From RGIG995 sp045542115 (GTDB taxonomy: Bacteria; Bacillota; Clostridia; Oscillospirales; UBA644), in assembly GCA_045542115.1 (NCBI GenBank), contig JAZQKK010000036.1:1-63230 (forward strand): DNA of 63,230 nt, in the 5' to 3' direction. Positions within the stretch are counted from its first letter, which is position 1, and every line of letters starts with the position of its first letter. Below the pieces are notes generated by a model. It made no database searches, was not told where the DNA came from, and worked only from the letters and a program-made list of their open reading frames with translations. This document shows, piece by piece, positions 16,716 through 24,818 of the stretch. Both the position numbers and the translations under genes were made by a program.

Positions 16716-18485
16716 ACGGACCGTTTTTTGTATGCCACAGTACCTTCGGAGTGGGAAGGGCGAAAATTGAAGGACTTTTTGCGGACAAAATGGAAGTTGT
16801 CTGCCACTCTTTTGATTGCTTTAAAGCAGCGAAGGGACTCAATGACCGTCAACGGAATGCAATCCCCGGTAAACACGATACTCCATTCGGGTGACCAGGT
16901 CGCTATTTCAGTAGGGGACGACGGCGCGGATTCCGGGTTCGATGCCACGCCGATGCCCCTGGAAATTCTCTACGAAGATTCGGATATTATTGTCTTGAAT
17001 AAACCGCCCTTTTTACCGGTTCACCCATCCAAGGGGCACGTAGACGATACCCTCGCCAACGGTTTGACACATTACTATCATCAGCAAGGGGAGACCTTTG
17101 TTTCCCGCTGTGTTCTTCGTTTGGATGCAAATACTTCCGGCGCGGTGTTGTTTGCCAAAAATGCCTACGCCCACGACGTCTTGCGCCGTCAGTTAGGCGA
17201 CGGGATTCTGACCAAGGAATACTGCGCCCTTGTTCACGGTCATCCGAAGGCGCACGGCGTGATTGATGCCCCGGTGTATCGTCCCCCCGCCGCAACGGTA
17301 AAACGGGAAATTCACGAACTTGGAAAACCGGCCTGTACGGAATATTTTTTGGAGCGGGAATCTTCTTCGTTGTCGCTGCTTCGGGTGATTCCCCGCACCG
17401 GGCGAACCCATCAGATTCGTTTACATCTGTCTTATATCGGGCATCCCATCGTTTCGGATTTTCTTTACGGAGATGAAAACGACGGTGTGTTGTCCCGGCA
17501 CGGATTGCATTGTTCCGTTTTAAATTTTTTACAGCCGGTTACTGGGAAAAAGATTACGGTCAAAGCCCCTCTTTTTCAAGATATGAAACAGGTCGTTGAT
17601 AGGATGTTTCCGTGGGAGGGGTATCGGTCCCTGGACCGTTATTTGAAAGAAACCTTTGGAGAAAAATTAGTAAAATTATCTTTAAACGCCGGACTGTCCT
17701 GTCCGAACCGCCAGGAGGGGAAACGAGGGTGTTCCTTTTGTTCTGCCGGGGGAAGCGGTGAATTTGCTTCGTCGCCCCGAGATTCTATCAAAAAACAATT
17801 GGCCGATGCGAAATTAAGATTGTCCCAAAAGTGGAAAAACTGTCGTTATATTGCGTATTTTCAGGCCTATACGAACACGTATGCTCCCGTGGAAACGTTG
17901 AGACGTCTCTACGATGCTGCTCTGTCAGACCCCGACGTTGCGGTCTTATCGATTGCCACCCGTCCGGACTGTCTTCCAACCCCGGTGTTGGACCTGCTGG
18001 AAGAATGTAACCGCAAAAAGCCGGTTTGGGTAGAATTGGGATTGCAGACCTGTCACGACAAAACCGCGGTTCGAATCAATCGGGGATACGAACGTTCTGC
18101 TTATGAACGGGCGGTCCGGGAACTGAAAAATCGCAAGATATCCGTAATTACGCACCTCATTTTCGGCCTGCCCGGTGAGACTCCGGACGAGATGCTCCAA
18201 TCCGTTGATTACGTGGGACAGTACACAGACGGTATCAAGTTGCAGATGTTGCAGATTCTCAAAGGGTCGGATTTGGCAGAAGCGTATGAATCCACTCCCT
18301 TTCCCTTGTTGACGGAAGACGAATACGTCTCGCTTCTTTGCGACGCTTTGACCCGCTTGCCGGACCGCGTTGTCGTTCACCGTCTGACGGGCGACCCTCC
18401 GGCAGATTTGTTAATAGCCCCCAAATGGACTTCCGATAAAAAGAAAGTTCTTGCCAACATAAAGAAAAAAATGCTCCTCGTTTGA
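16716..18485 (+). CDS. RluA-family pseudouridine synthase fused to a TIGR01212 (YtqA/YhcC-like) radical SAM protein
   Basis: A 589-residue two-domain protein. The first part (about 1-300) is an RluA/RluD-type RNA pseudouridine synthase: an S4-like start (KLKDFL...VNGM), the catalytic loop CVLRLDANTSGAVLF with its Asp, and the RTGRTHQIRLHLSYIGHP motif. The second part (about 305-589) begins YRSLDRYLKETFGEKLVKLS, as TIGR01212 proteins do, with cysteines in SCPNRQEGKRGCSFCSAGG for the 4Fe-4S cluster (CxxC spacing unusual, as in that family). From memory, the B. subtilis member YtqA has been linked to tRNA wobble uridine modification. No ATG or GTG fits the start: ACG at 16716 has a G-rich ribosome binding site 4 bases upstream, TTG at 16728 is the alternative. 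Confidence 0.85.
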   Translation, partial: TDRFLYATVPSEWEGRKLKDFLRTKWKLSATLLIALKQRRDSMTVNGMQSPVNTILHSGDQVAISVGDDGADSGFDATPMPLEILYEDSDIIVLNKPPFLPVHPSKGHVDDTLANGLTHYYHQQGETFVSRCVLRLDANTSGAVLFAKNAYAHDVLRRQLGDGILTKEYCALVHGHPKAHGVIDAPVYRPPAATVKREIHELGKPACTEYFLERESSSLSLLRVIPRTGRTHQIRLHLSYIGHPIVSDFLYGDENDGVLSRHGLHCSVLNFLQPVTGKKITVKAPLFQDMKQVVDRMFPWEGYRSLDRYLKETFGEKLVKLSLNAGLSCPNRQEGKRGCSFCSAGGSGEFASSPRDSIKKQLADAKLRLSQKWKNCRYIAYFQAYTNTYAPVETLRRLYDAALSDPDVAVLSIATRPDCLPTPVLDLLEECNRKKPVWVELGLQTCHDKTAVRINRGYERSAYERAVRELKNRKISVITHLIFGLPGETPDEMLQSVDYVGQYTDGIKLQMLQILKGSDLAEAYESTPFPLLTEDEYVSLLCDALTRLPDRVVVHRLTGDPPADLLIAPKWTSDKKKVLANIKKKMLLV

Positions 18486-18498
18486 GGAGCATTTTTGT
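18468..18498. terminator. Terminator after the fusion gene (bidirectional)
   Basis: Stem ATGCTCCTC/GAGGAGCAT (18471-18479, 18484-18492) with loop GTTT has A/T runs on both sides; the gene's TGA lies within it. It also serves the convergent gene. Confidence 0.8.
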
Positions 18499-20051
18499 TA
18501 GTCTTTTTTTCCGTACAGGAAATTGTTTTGGTAATAATAAGAAACTTTGTTGATTTCGTCACACAGGTAACTGTACCCCAACTCTTCGTAGAGTGTTTTC
18601 TTGTCGGAGAAGAGATTGGTACCCAATCCCAGACGTTCTCCTTCAATGTTGCATCCGATGGCCGCAAGGGTGGTGGGGAACATATCCAGCGTCGTAAAAT
18701 TCCGTTCCTTTGCCTGTTCGGGCTGGGTGGGACAGTTAATGAAACAGTTGTAAACTCTGCGAATATAATCCGGGGACGTATGAGCATTGTGGAAGTAATT
18801 GTTCATACTCAAATGGTCGCCGGTAATAATGATGGTGGTGTTTTCATAGAAATCCTGTTCTTGAATCCATTCCACAAAGCTGTTGACCATCTTGCTGGAA
18901 CAGGAGATAACGTTTGCAAACTGGTTGTTGCCCGGTTCGGTTTCATCGAAGAATTCTCCGTACTCTTCCTGACAGAACACACACTTGTATCCGTCGGGAT
19001 GGTGGGTGTCAACCGTGAGCATCGTGAAGGCGAAGGGAGCGTCGTTTTCCGCAATTTCAGTCAACTTTTCTTTGGCATATTGGAACAGGTACATATCTTC
19101 GTAGCCCCAGAAATTGTTGTGATAATCGGAAGGAATGACGCCTTCTTCCCGTGCGGTAAACAAGTCGTAGACACGGTCGATTCCGTGTTGGGTAAAGTAT
19201 TCTCTCCGTCCTCCGAAGCTGGCGTCAGAACCCACCATCAACGTTTGGTTATAGCCGTTTTCTTGGAGAATATTAGTCAAAGAGGTAACTCCCGGCAAAA
19301 CCTGGGAATAGTTATTTAACCCGTTGTGCCAAATCCCGTTGGGTAGACACAGAGGCAGTCCGGAAGTTTGAGAAATCATTGCCGCAATGGTCCACGTGGA
19401 ACCAACGGTGGTCCGCCCTCCGCCGATTCCCTGGGAATGGGAGAAATTCAGGTTGTTCTTTGCCAATTCGGTCAATTCCGGAATATAATTAACCGGAGCG
19501 GAGCCGCCTTCTTCTACCGACAAATAAGCCGTTTCCATCGATTCCAGGTAGATGTAAATCAAATTCCGCTTTTCTTCGGGGAAGGTGATCTGTACGGAAT
19601 CCGGGGACACGTAATGGTCTTCAAAGAGCGTGGTCTGCTGACCTTGGGCTGCAAGGTAGGAGTCCAGTCCTGCTTTATTCGCGGAAAATAAGGTGAGGGA
19701 CACAAAGAGAACCAGAGCAATTGCCAGGGCAAGGATACGGTGTAACAGGGACCGCTTCCCTTGATTCATATACTCTCTCAATAAAATTTTCGGTAGGTAT
19801 GCCAGCACCGCGAAGGTCGCCCCGGACGAAAGAATCGTGGGAAGAAATACCCGAACGATTGCTTCTAAGACTGCCGCCGTCCCCACGCCGTTCATATCGG
19901 AAAACAGGGTGAACAGTACGGCGTCAAATCCGACGTCTTTCCCGAAACTGCGGGTAAACCACAGTGCCGCAAAGAGGAGAAGATAGGCTAGTGTAACGAA
20001 GAATCCGCACAGGATCCACCATACAATACCGCTTTTCTTTTTTGTTTCCAT
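18498..20051 (-). CDS. LtaS-like sulfatase-fold membrane protein (phosphoglycerol transferase family)
   Basis: A 517-residue protein with about four N-terminal membrane segments and an extracellular sulfatase-fold domain from about residue 160. Key landmarks of the LtaS/MdoB family are YIYLESMET (metal-ligand Glu), the Thr region GGGRTTVGSTW, DTHHPDGY and ITGDHLSM (metal Asp-His). LtaS-type enzymes move glycerol-phosphate from phosphatidylglycerol to lipoteichoic acid or glycolipids. AAAGGAAC lies before the ATG at 20051; an ATG at 20075 directly follows the stop of the upstream gene and is an alternative start. Confidence 0.85.
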   Translation of the reverse strand: METKKKSGIVWWILCGFFVTLAYLLLFAALWFTRSFGKDVGFDAVLFTLFSDMNGVGTAAVLEAIVRVFLPTILSSGATFAVLAYLPKILLREYMNQGKRSLLHRILALAIALVLFVSLTLFSANKAGLDSYLAAQGQQTTLFEDHYVSPDSVQITFPEEKRNLIYIYLESMETAYLSVEEGGSAPVNYIPELTELAKNNLNFSHSQGIGGGRTTVGSTWTIAAMISQTSGLPLCLPNGIWHNGLNNYSQVLPGVTSLTNILQENGYNQTLMVGSDASFGGRREYFTQHGIDRVYDLFTAREEGVIPSDYHNNFWGYEDMYLFQYAKEKLTEIAENDAPFAFTMLTVDTHHPDGYKCVFCQEEYGEFFDETEPGNNQFANVISCSSKMVNSFVEWIQEQDFYENTTIIITGDHLSMNNYFHNAHTSPDYIRRVYNCFINCPTQPEQAKERNFTTLDMFPTTLAAIGCNIEGERLGLGTNLFSDKKTLYEELGYSYLCDEINKVSYYYQNNFLYGKKD

Positions 20052-20075
20052 AAATGTACCGTTCCTTTTCTTCAT

Positions 20076-20651
20076 TCAAAAATGATTTTCACATTCGGTC
20101 ATCCCCGCTTCTGCCTTTTTTAAAAGGTTTTCCGCTTGCAGGTCCCCGTATTTTGCGTCTGTGGCAACCGCTTCTGCCGTCGCCTGAAAATATTCATAAG
20201 CATCTTCAAAACTTTGTTCCGTTCCAAGTCCGTCCTTTTTGCAGGTTCCCAGCCGATAGCACAATTGAGCCAAGAGCCTTTCGTCCGGTTCGGAACACGC
20301 CGAAAGAATTTCGCAGGCCCTCAGGTAATACCCCACGGCGCGAACCCGGTCTTTGGGAAGTCCGCCCTTCCCGTGGAAACAAAAGTCCCCCATTTTCAAC
20401 ATACTGCCCGGGTCGTCCAATTCACTTGCCCGCTCGAAACAGTAAGCCGCCAAACGGTTATCCGCCTTTACACCGCGTCCGGTTTGGTAACAGTATCCCA
20501 GATTTCCCATTGCGGTGACGTTTCCTAATTTGCAGGCCAGTCGATAACATTCAAAGGCTTTCGTCTCTTCGCCCTGACGAAACAGTTCGGTTCCCAGACG
20601 AACCAACTCCTCCGAGTCTCCGGTGTCAAACAAAGTCTGGATTTCTTCCAT
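20076..20651 (-). CDS. Sel1-like repeat protein
   Basis: A 191-residue soluble helical-repeat protein. At least three Sel1-like repeats are visible, for example NVTAMGNLGYCYQTGRGV and DPGSMLKMGDFCFHGKGG, each with the A/G-x-x-x-L-G-x-x-Y pattern. Such proteins are scaffolds. It is Cys-rich for its size. The ATG at 20651 follows AAAAGGA; an upstream ATG at 20669 precedes this ribosome binding site. It is the first gene of an operon with the LtaS-like gene, whose start touches its stop (TGAATG), so a link with the envelope enzyme is plausible but unproven. Confidence 0.82.
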   Translation of the reverse strand: MEEIQTLFDTGDSEELVRLGTELFRQGEETKAFECYRLACKLGNVTAMGNLGYCYQTGRGVKADNRLAAYCFERASELDDPGSMLKMGDFCFHGKGGLPKDRVRAVGYYLRACEILSACSEPDERLLAQLCYRLGTCKKDGLGTEQSFEDAYEYFQATAEAVATDAKYGDLQAENLLKKAEAGMTECENHF

Positions 20652-20685
20652 AACGCCGGTCCTTTTCATTTATATAATATTCTCT

Positions 20686-20714
20686 ATTATACATTATTTT
20701 TCCATTTCTGTCAA
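20686..20714 (-). promoter_or_regulatory. SigA promoter of the Sel1/LtaS-like operon
   Basis: Minus strand TTGACA (20709-20714), a 17-base spacer and TATAAT (20686-20691). Confidence 0.85.
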
Positions 20715-20926
20715 TCTTCGTCGGTAAATTGAAAGATTTTGTTCTCTTTTCTGCCAAAAATTGAATCTGAGAATATTGTTCCAATTCAATGGAGGGAACG
20801 GAGTTCTTGTTTAAAAATTTGCTTTTTGTTTGGATTTATATCAATAAATATCCAATTTATTCCGTTATACTGTTTGTAGAATCCGTGGTAAAATACATAT
20901 TGGATTTTGTGAAGGAGTGGATTGAT

Positions 20927-22594
20927 TTGAAAAAAGCGTTGCCCGTGGCGATTCGCGGTATCATTTCCGCTGTCATCATCTTTTTGATGTTTTGGTTCGC
21001 CCTGCCCGCAATCAATTTGAGAAGCGGCGATTTTTGGACCTTCTTATTTTGGTCTCTTTTGGTCGTCGTAGTTGTGAATTTTACCGGTGCCTTAATTTCT
21101 TTTGTACGCAGTTTTAAAGATGCAAAAGGCGTCCGATTTGTTCCGTCTCTGAAAAGTGCATTTCGTTCCCTTGGGATTCCGGTGTTGGTGATTTTGGGCG
21201 TGTTTGTCTTGATGGTGGTCTTTTCCGGGATATTTAACGTCATTGGCTTGGAACTGTTCAACGCCCCCCGCTATAAAGACCTTATCACCGTTCAGGATGG
21301 GAACTTTTCCGAAGACGTGGCAGAATTGAATATGTCTCAGATTCCCGTGGTGGACCGTAATTCTTCGATGGCGTTGGGAAAACGGAAGTTGGGGGAAATG
21401 AGCGATTTGGTCTCCCAGTTTGAAATTGCTTCCGATTATACGCAGATCAATTATAACGATGCTCCCGTCCGTGTAACACCGTTAAAATACGGAGATGCGA
21501 TTAAATGGCTGTACAACCAGGCCGACGGTATTCCCGGCTATTTACGGGTTGATATGACCACCCAGGACGTGACGCTGGTCCGTCTGGAAGAGGGGATTCG
21601 TTATTCGGAAAGCGAATACTTTATGCGAAACATTCATCGGTATCTTCGATTCCGCTATCCGTCTAAGATTTATGCGGATATTTCCTTTGAGATCGACGAT
21701 TCCGGTGCCCCGTACTGGGTGGCATCTACGGTGGAATACCGTATTGGATTCTGGTCGGGAAGAGATATTGGCGGCGTAGTTTTGGTCAATGCCATTACCG
21801 GGGAATGTGCTTATTATGACGTAGAAGACGCACCCACTTGGATTGACCAGGTCTACGATTCCGAGATGATCTTGCAGCAATTGGTCTATAACGGAAAATA
21901 TCGTTCCGGCTTTTGGAATTCCATTTTTGGACAAAAGGGCGTTTTGACCCCCACCGAGGGATATAACTATATTGCCCTGGATGACGACGTGTGGTTGTAT
22001 ACGGGGATGACTTCCGTGGTCAGCGATGAATCCAACGTTGGATTCGTATTGGTCAATCTTCGGACCAAAGAAACCCGGTATTATGCCGTTCCCGGCGCAG
22101 AAGAATATTCCGCAATGGATTCTGCCGAGGGACAGGTACAGCACCTTTCTTATGAAGCGACCTTCCCCCTGCTTCTCAATGTAGGCAACCGACCCACCTA
22201 CTTTATGTCGTTGAAAGATTCTGCGGGTCTTGTGAAAATGTACGCTTTCGTAGACGTTCAGCAGTATCAAATCGTTGGTACGGGAACTTCGGTAGACGCC
22301 GCCCGGGAAGATTATCTGCAAAAACTTTCCGCGGACGGGCAATTAACTCCCAACCCCGAAGATACGGAAGATCCCCGGAGCGCAGTAGTTCTTTCCGTTG
22401 CGACTGCCGTGGTCAACGGAAACAGTAAGTATTATATCACGTTGGATGACGGAAGCATTATTACCGCTGACATTTCCCTTTCCGAGTATCTTCCGTTCCT
22501 TGCGGCAGGGGATACGGTCACCTTTACCCTGTCCGGCATCAATGCAACGTCTATTACCATTGCAAAAGCAAACTTTTATCCCGAAGGACAGTAA
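20927..22594 (+). CDS. Membrane protein of unknown function with large extracytoplasmic domain
   Basis: A 555-residue protein I do not recognise by name. Three hydrophobic segments occur near the N-terminus (about residues 6-28, 40-62 and 84-110). The remaining 440 residues are polar with repeated aromatic motifs (INYNDAPVRVTPLKYGDAIKW, here split by position rather than repeat) and no known catalytic motif. The C-terminal 65 residues look like a small beta-domain. TTG at 20927 is chosen because AAGGAG lies 9 bases upstream and the product then starts KKALPVAIRG, a normal membrane N-terminus; an ATG at 20789 lacks a ribosome binding site. Confidence 0.7.
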   Translation: MKKALPVAIRGIISAVIIFLMFWFALPAINLRSGDFWTFLFWSLLVVVVVNFTGALISFVRSFKDAKGVRFVPSLKSAFRSLGIPVLVILGVFVLMVVFSGIFNVIGLELFNAPRYKDLITVQDGNFSEDVAELNMSQIPVVDRNSSMALGKRKLGEMSDLVSQFEIASDYTQINYNDAPVRVTPLKYGDAIKWLYNQADGIPGYLRVDMTTQDVTLVRLEEGIRYSESEYFMRNIHRYLRFRYPSKIYADISFEIDDSGAPYWVASTVEYRIGFWSGRDIGGVVLVNAITGECAYYDVEDAPTWIDQVYDSEMILQQLVYNGKYRSGFWNSIFGQKGVLTPTEGYNYIALDDDVWLYTGMTSVVSDESNVGFVLVNLRTKETRYYAVPGAEEYSAMDSAEGQVQHLSYEATFPLLLNVGNRPTYFMSLKDSAGLVKMYAFVDVQQYQIVGTGTSVDAAREDYLQKLSADGQLTPNPEDTEDPRSAVVLSVATAVVNGNSKYYITLDDGSIITADISLSEYLPFLAAGDTVTFTLSGINATSITIAKANFYPEGQ

Positions 22595-22612
22595 TTGCAA
22601 AATAGGAATAAA

Positions 22613-22647
22613 AAAAGAAGGAGCACCGTTAAAAACGGTGCTCCTTT
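22613..22647. terminator. Terminator shared by the membrane protein gene and uraA
   Basis: Perfect 11-bp stem GGAGCACCGTT/AACGGTGCTCC (22620-22630, 22634-22644). The T run is strong on the minus strand (uraA) and weak on the plus strand. Confidence 0.82.
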
Positions 22648-22660
22648 CAAGTTGGTTGAA

Positions 22661-24031
22661 TTATTCTTCGTCCTTTTTCTTGGAAAGCATTACGTTGGTA
22701 ATAATCCCCAGAATCAAGGCACAGGCGATGGCCGTGATAGTAACCTTACCGATGGAGATTGCCATACCGCCGATACCGCAGATAAGAATAACGGCTGCAA
22801 CGAACAGATTCTTATTCTGGTTCAGGTCAACTTTCTGGAACATCTTCAATCCGGAGCAGGCGATAAAGCCGTACAGGGTGATGCAGACGCCACCCATAAC
22901 GCAACCGGGGATGGAATCCAGGAAGGCCACAAAGGGAGAGATGAAGGAAATCAAAACCGCAAGAATTGCAGTTGTAGTAATGGTAACTACGGAGGCGTTT
23001 CTGGTGATAGCAACGCAACCTACCGATTCCCCATAGGTGGTGTTGGGGCATCCGCCAAAGAAAGCACCCACAACGGAGCCAACGCCGTCACCCAGCAGGG
23101 TTCTGTGCAGGCCGGGTTCTTCCAACAGGTCATTTTCGATGATGGAAGAAAGGTTCTTGTGGTCGGCAATGTGTTCTGCAAATACAACGAAAGCAACGGG
23201 CACGTAAGCAACGGCAATGGTGGCCAGGTAAGAGAGGTCAAATTCTTTCACACCCTTGATGGCTTCCATAAAGGTAAACTTAGGAACGGCAACGAAAGAA
23301 CTTAAAGAAACGCCGTCGGCAAACAATTGCTGGAACGGAGCAAAATCAATCACTTTCAGACCGTCGTTTCCGGTAGCAATTCCGATTACGGTGAAAATCA
23401 AAGCAACGGCATAGCCAGAGAGGATCCCGATGATGAAGGGAATTAGGGAGATCATTTTCTTTCCGTAAGTGGCACAGAGAATCACAACGAACAGGGTAAC
23501 CAATGCGCAAACCAAAGAAACCCAGATATTCGCAGTCATAACGAAAGCGCCGTTTCCATCCTTCGGACCGTAAGAGAATACGTCGTTGATTGCGGCTCCC
23601 GCAAGGGAAAGACCAATCAGAGCAACGGTAGGTCCGATGACAACGGGGGGCATCAACTTGTTGATCCATTTGACTCCGGCAATCTTTACGACCAGAGCGA
23701 TGACCACGTAGACCAAACCGGCAAAGGCGGCACCGAGAACCAGACCTAAGTATCCCACCTGAGCAGAAACGGCACCGGCAAAGGCGGCGGCCATAGAACC
23801 GATAAAGGCAAAGGAAGAGCCTAAGAAAACGGGGCTCTTAAATTTGGTAAACAGTTGGTATACCAACGTTCCGACCCCGGCACCGAATAAAGCGGCGGAT
23901 GCGCTCATTCCGTTGCCCACGATGGCGGGAACTGCGATGGTTGCCGCCAGAATGGCGAGCAGTTGTTGAAATGCAAAGACAATCAACTGCCCAAAGGCGG
24001 GCTTGTCCTTGACGTTGTAAAGAAGCTTCAT
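22661..24031 (-). CDS. uraA: Uracil permease (NCS2 family)
   Basis: A 456-residue nucleobase:cation symporter with about 14 membrane segments. Family landmarks are the QQLLAILAATIAVP start, GSSFAFIGSM, the conserved Glu in VVFAEHIADHKNL and GGCPNTTYGES. It imports uracil for salvage. The ATG at 24031 follows GGGAGGACAC. It sits 54 bases downstream of pyrR, the arrangement pyrR-pyrP(uraA) known from Bacillus, so it is expected to be controlled by the attenuator upstream of pyrR. No pyrB or other biosynthetic gene follows. Confidence 0.94.
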   Translation of the reverse strand: MKLLYNVKDKPAFGQLIVFAFQQLLAILAATIAVPAIVGNGMSASAALFGAGVGTLVYQLFTKFKSPVFLGSSFAFIGSMAAAFAGAVSAQVGYLGLVLGAAFAGLVYVVIALVVKIAGVKWINKLMPPVVIGPTVALIGLSLAGAAINDVFSYGPKDGNGAFVMTANIWVSLVCALVTLFVVILCATYGKKMISLIPFIIGILSGYAVALIFTVIGIATGNDGLKVIDFAPFQQLFADGVSLSSFVAVPKFTFMEAIKGVKEFDLSYLATIAVAYVPVAFVVFAEHIADHKNLSSIIENDLLEEPGLHRTLLGDGVGSVVGAFFGGCPNTTYGESVGCVAITRNASVVTITTTAILAVLISFISPFVAFLDSIPGCVMGGVCITLYGFIACSGLKMFQKVDLNQNKNLFVAAVILICGIGGMAISIGKVTITAIACALILGIITNVMLSKKKDEE

Positions 24032-24085
24032 TTTTTTGTGTCCTCCCAAATTTTTTTATATACAAAATACTGCCGTATTTTATAC

Positions 24086-24631
24086 TCAATTTTCTCCCGG
24101 ACCGTAAACGTAGACGCCGGTTTCTCCGTCATATTCCGCGATTTTTACGGTGATACGTTCCTTACGGGCGGTGGGTACGTTTTTTCCAACGTAATCCCCT
24201 CGGATAGGTAATTCCCGGTGCCCCCGGTCTACCAAGACGGCCAGTTGAATTTTAGCGGGTCTTCCCAGGGTCATCAGGGCTTCCATTGCCGCCCGAATGG
24301 TTCTTCCCGTAAAAATAACGTCGTCCACCAAAACCACAATTTTTCCATCGATAGAAAAATCAATCTTCGTATTCGTTACCGTAGGCTCGTCTGAGCCCCG
24401 GTTCCGATCATCCCGGTGAGGGGTCACGTCCACCGACCCCACGTAAATCTTTAAATTGGAAAAGGTCTCAACGTTTTTTGCCAGTTCTCGGGCGAGAGGA
24501 ACGCCCCGGGTATGGATTCCGAGAAAGCAGATTTCTTTCGCGTTGTCGTTTTTCTCGACCACTTCGTGGGCCATACGGACCAACGTGCGGCGCATTGCTC
24601 CTTCGTCCATCAATTTCGCTTTGACGACCAT
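24086..24631 (-). CDS. pyrR: Bifunctional pyr operon regulator / uracil phosphoribosyltransferase
   Basis: A 181-residue PRTase-fold protein. The PRPP-binding motif is VVLVDDVIFTGRTIRAAM; the N-terminal KAKLMDEGAMRRTLVRMAHE and the basic TPHRDD segment are typical of PyrR. It binds pyrimidine leader RNA when UMP is high and causes early termination; it may also convert uracil plus PRPP to UMP. Its own leader contains a terminator and a competing structure, consistent with autoregulation. Confidence 0.95.
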   Translation of the reverse strand: MVVKAKLMDEGAMRRTLVRMAHEVVEKNDNAKEICFLGIHTRGVPLARELAKNVETFSNLKIYVGSVDVTPHRDDRNRGSDEPTVTNTKIDFSIDGKIVVLVDDVIFTGRTIRAAMEALMTLGRPAKIQLAVLVDRGHRELPIRGDYVGKNVPTARKERITVKIAEYDGETGVYVYGPGEN

Positions 24632-24645
24632 AATTTTCCTCTTTC

Positions 24646-24728
24646 ATAAAAAAAATCCTGTCTTTCGACAAGATTCGCAAATTTCTTCTTTTCGGGGCAG
24701 ACCCCGTCGGAGTATCCGCGAACTTGTC
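24646..24728 (-). promoter_or_regulatory. Transcription attenuator of pyrR-uraA
   Basis: On the minus-strand RNA the segment 24667-24675 can pair with 24654-24662 to form a terminator followed by U8, or 24667-24678 can pair with 24718-24728 to form a competing helix. The two are mutually exclusive. One terminator pair is G-U in the minus RNA but A-C in the plus RNA, supporting this strand. I could not match the PyrR-binding hexaloop consensus exactly; hairpins at 24690-24705 and 24728-24744 are candidates. Confidence 0.75.
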
Positions 24729-24774
24729 GGCGTCTCGCGCCGAATTAAAGCACCTGGGGTCGTATTCTGTACCT

Positions 24775-24803
24775 ATTATACCACTTTGGACTAAACTTGT
24801 CAA
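24775..24803 (-). promoter_or_regulatory. SigA promoter of pyrR-uraA
   Basis: TTGACA (24798-24803), 17-base spacer, TATAAT (24775-24780): full consensus, giving a leader of about 135 bases. Confidence 0.9.
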
Positions 24804-24818
24804 GGGGTGTTTTGTAGT

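Noticed and set aside
18060..18085. GGTTCGAATC string suggesting a tRNA T-arm
   Set aside because: It lies inside the radical SAM coding region and has no acceptor or anticodon arms around it.
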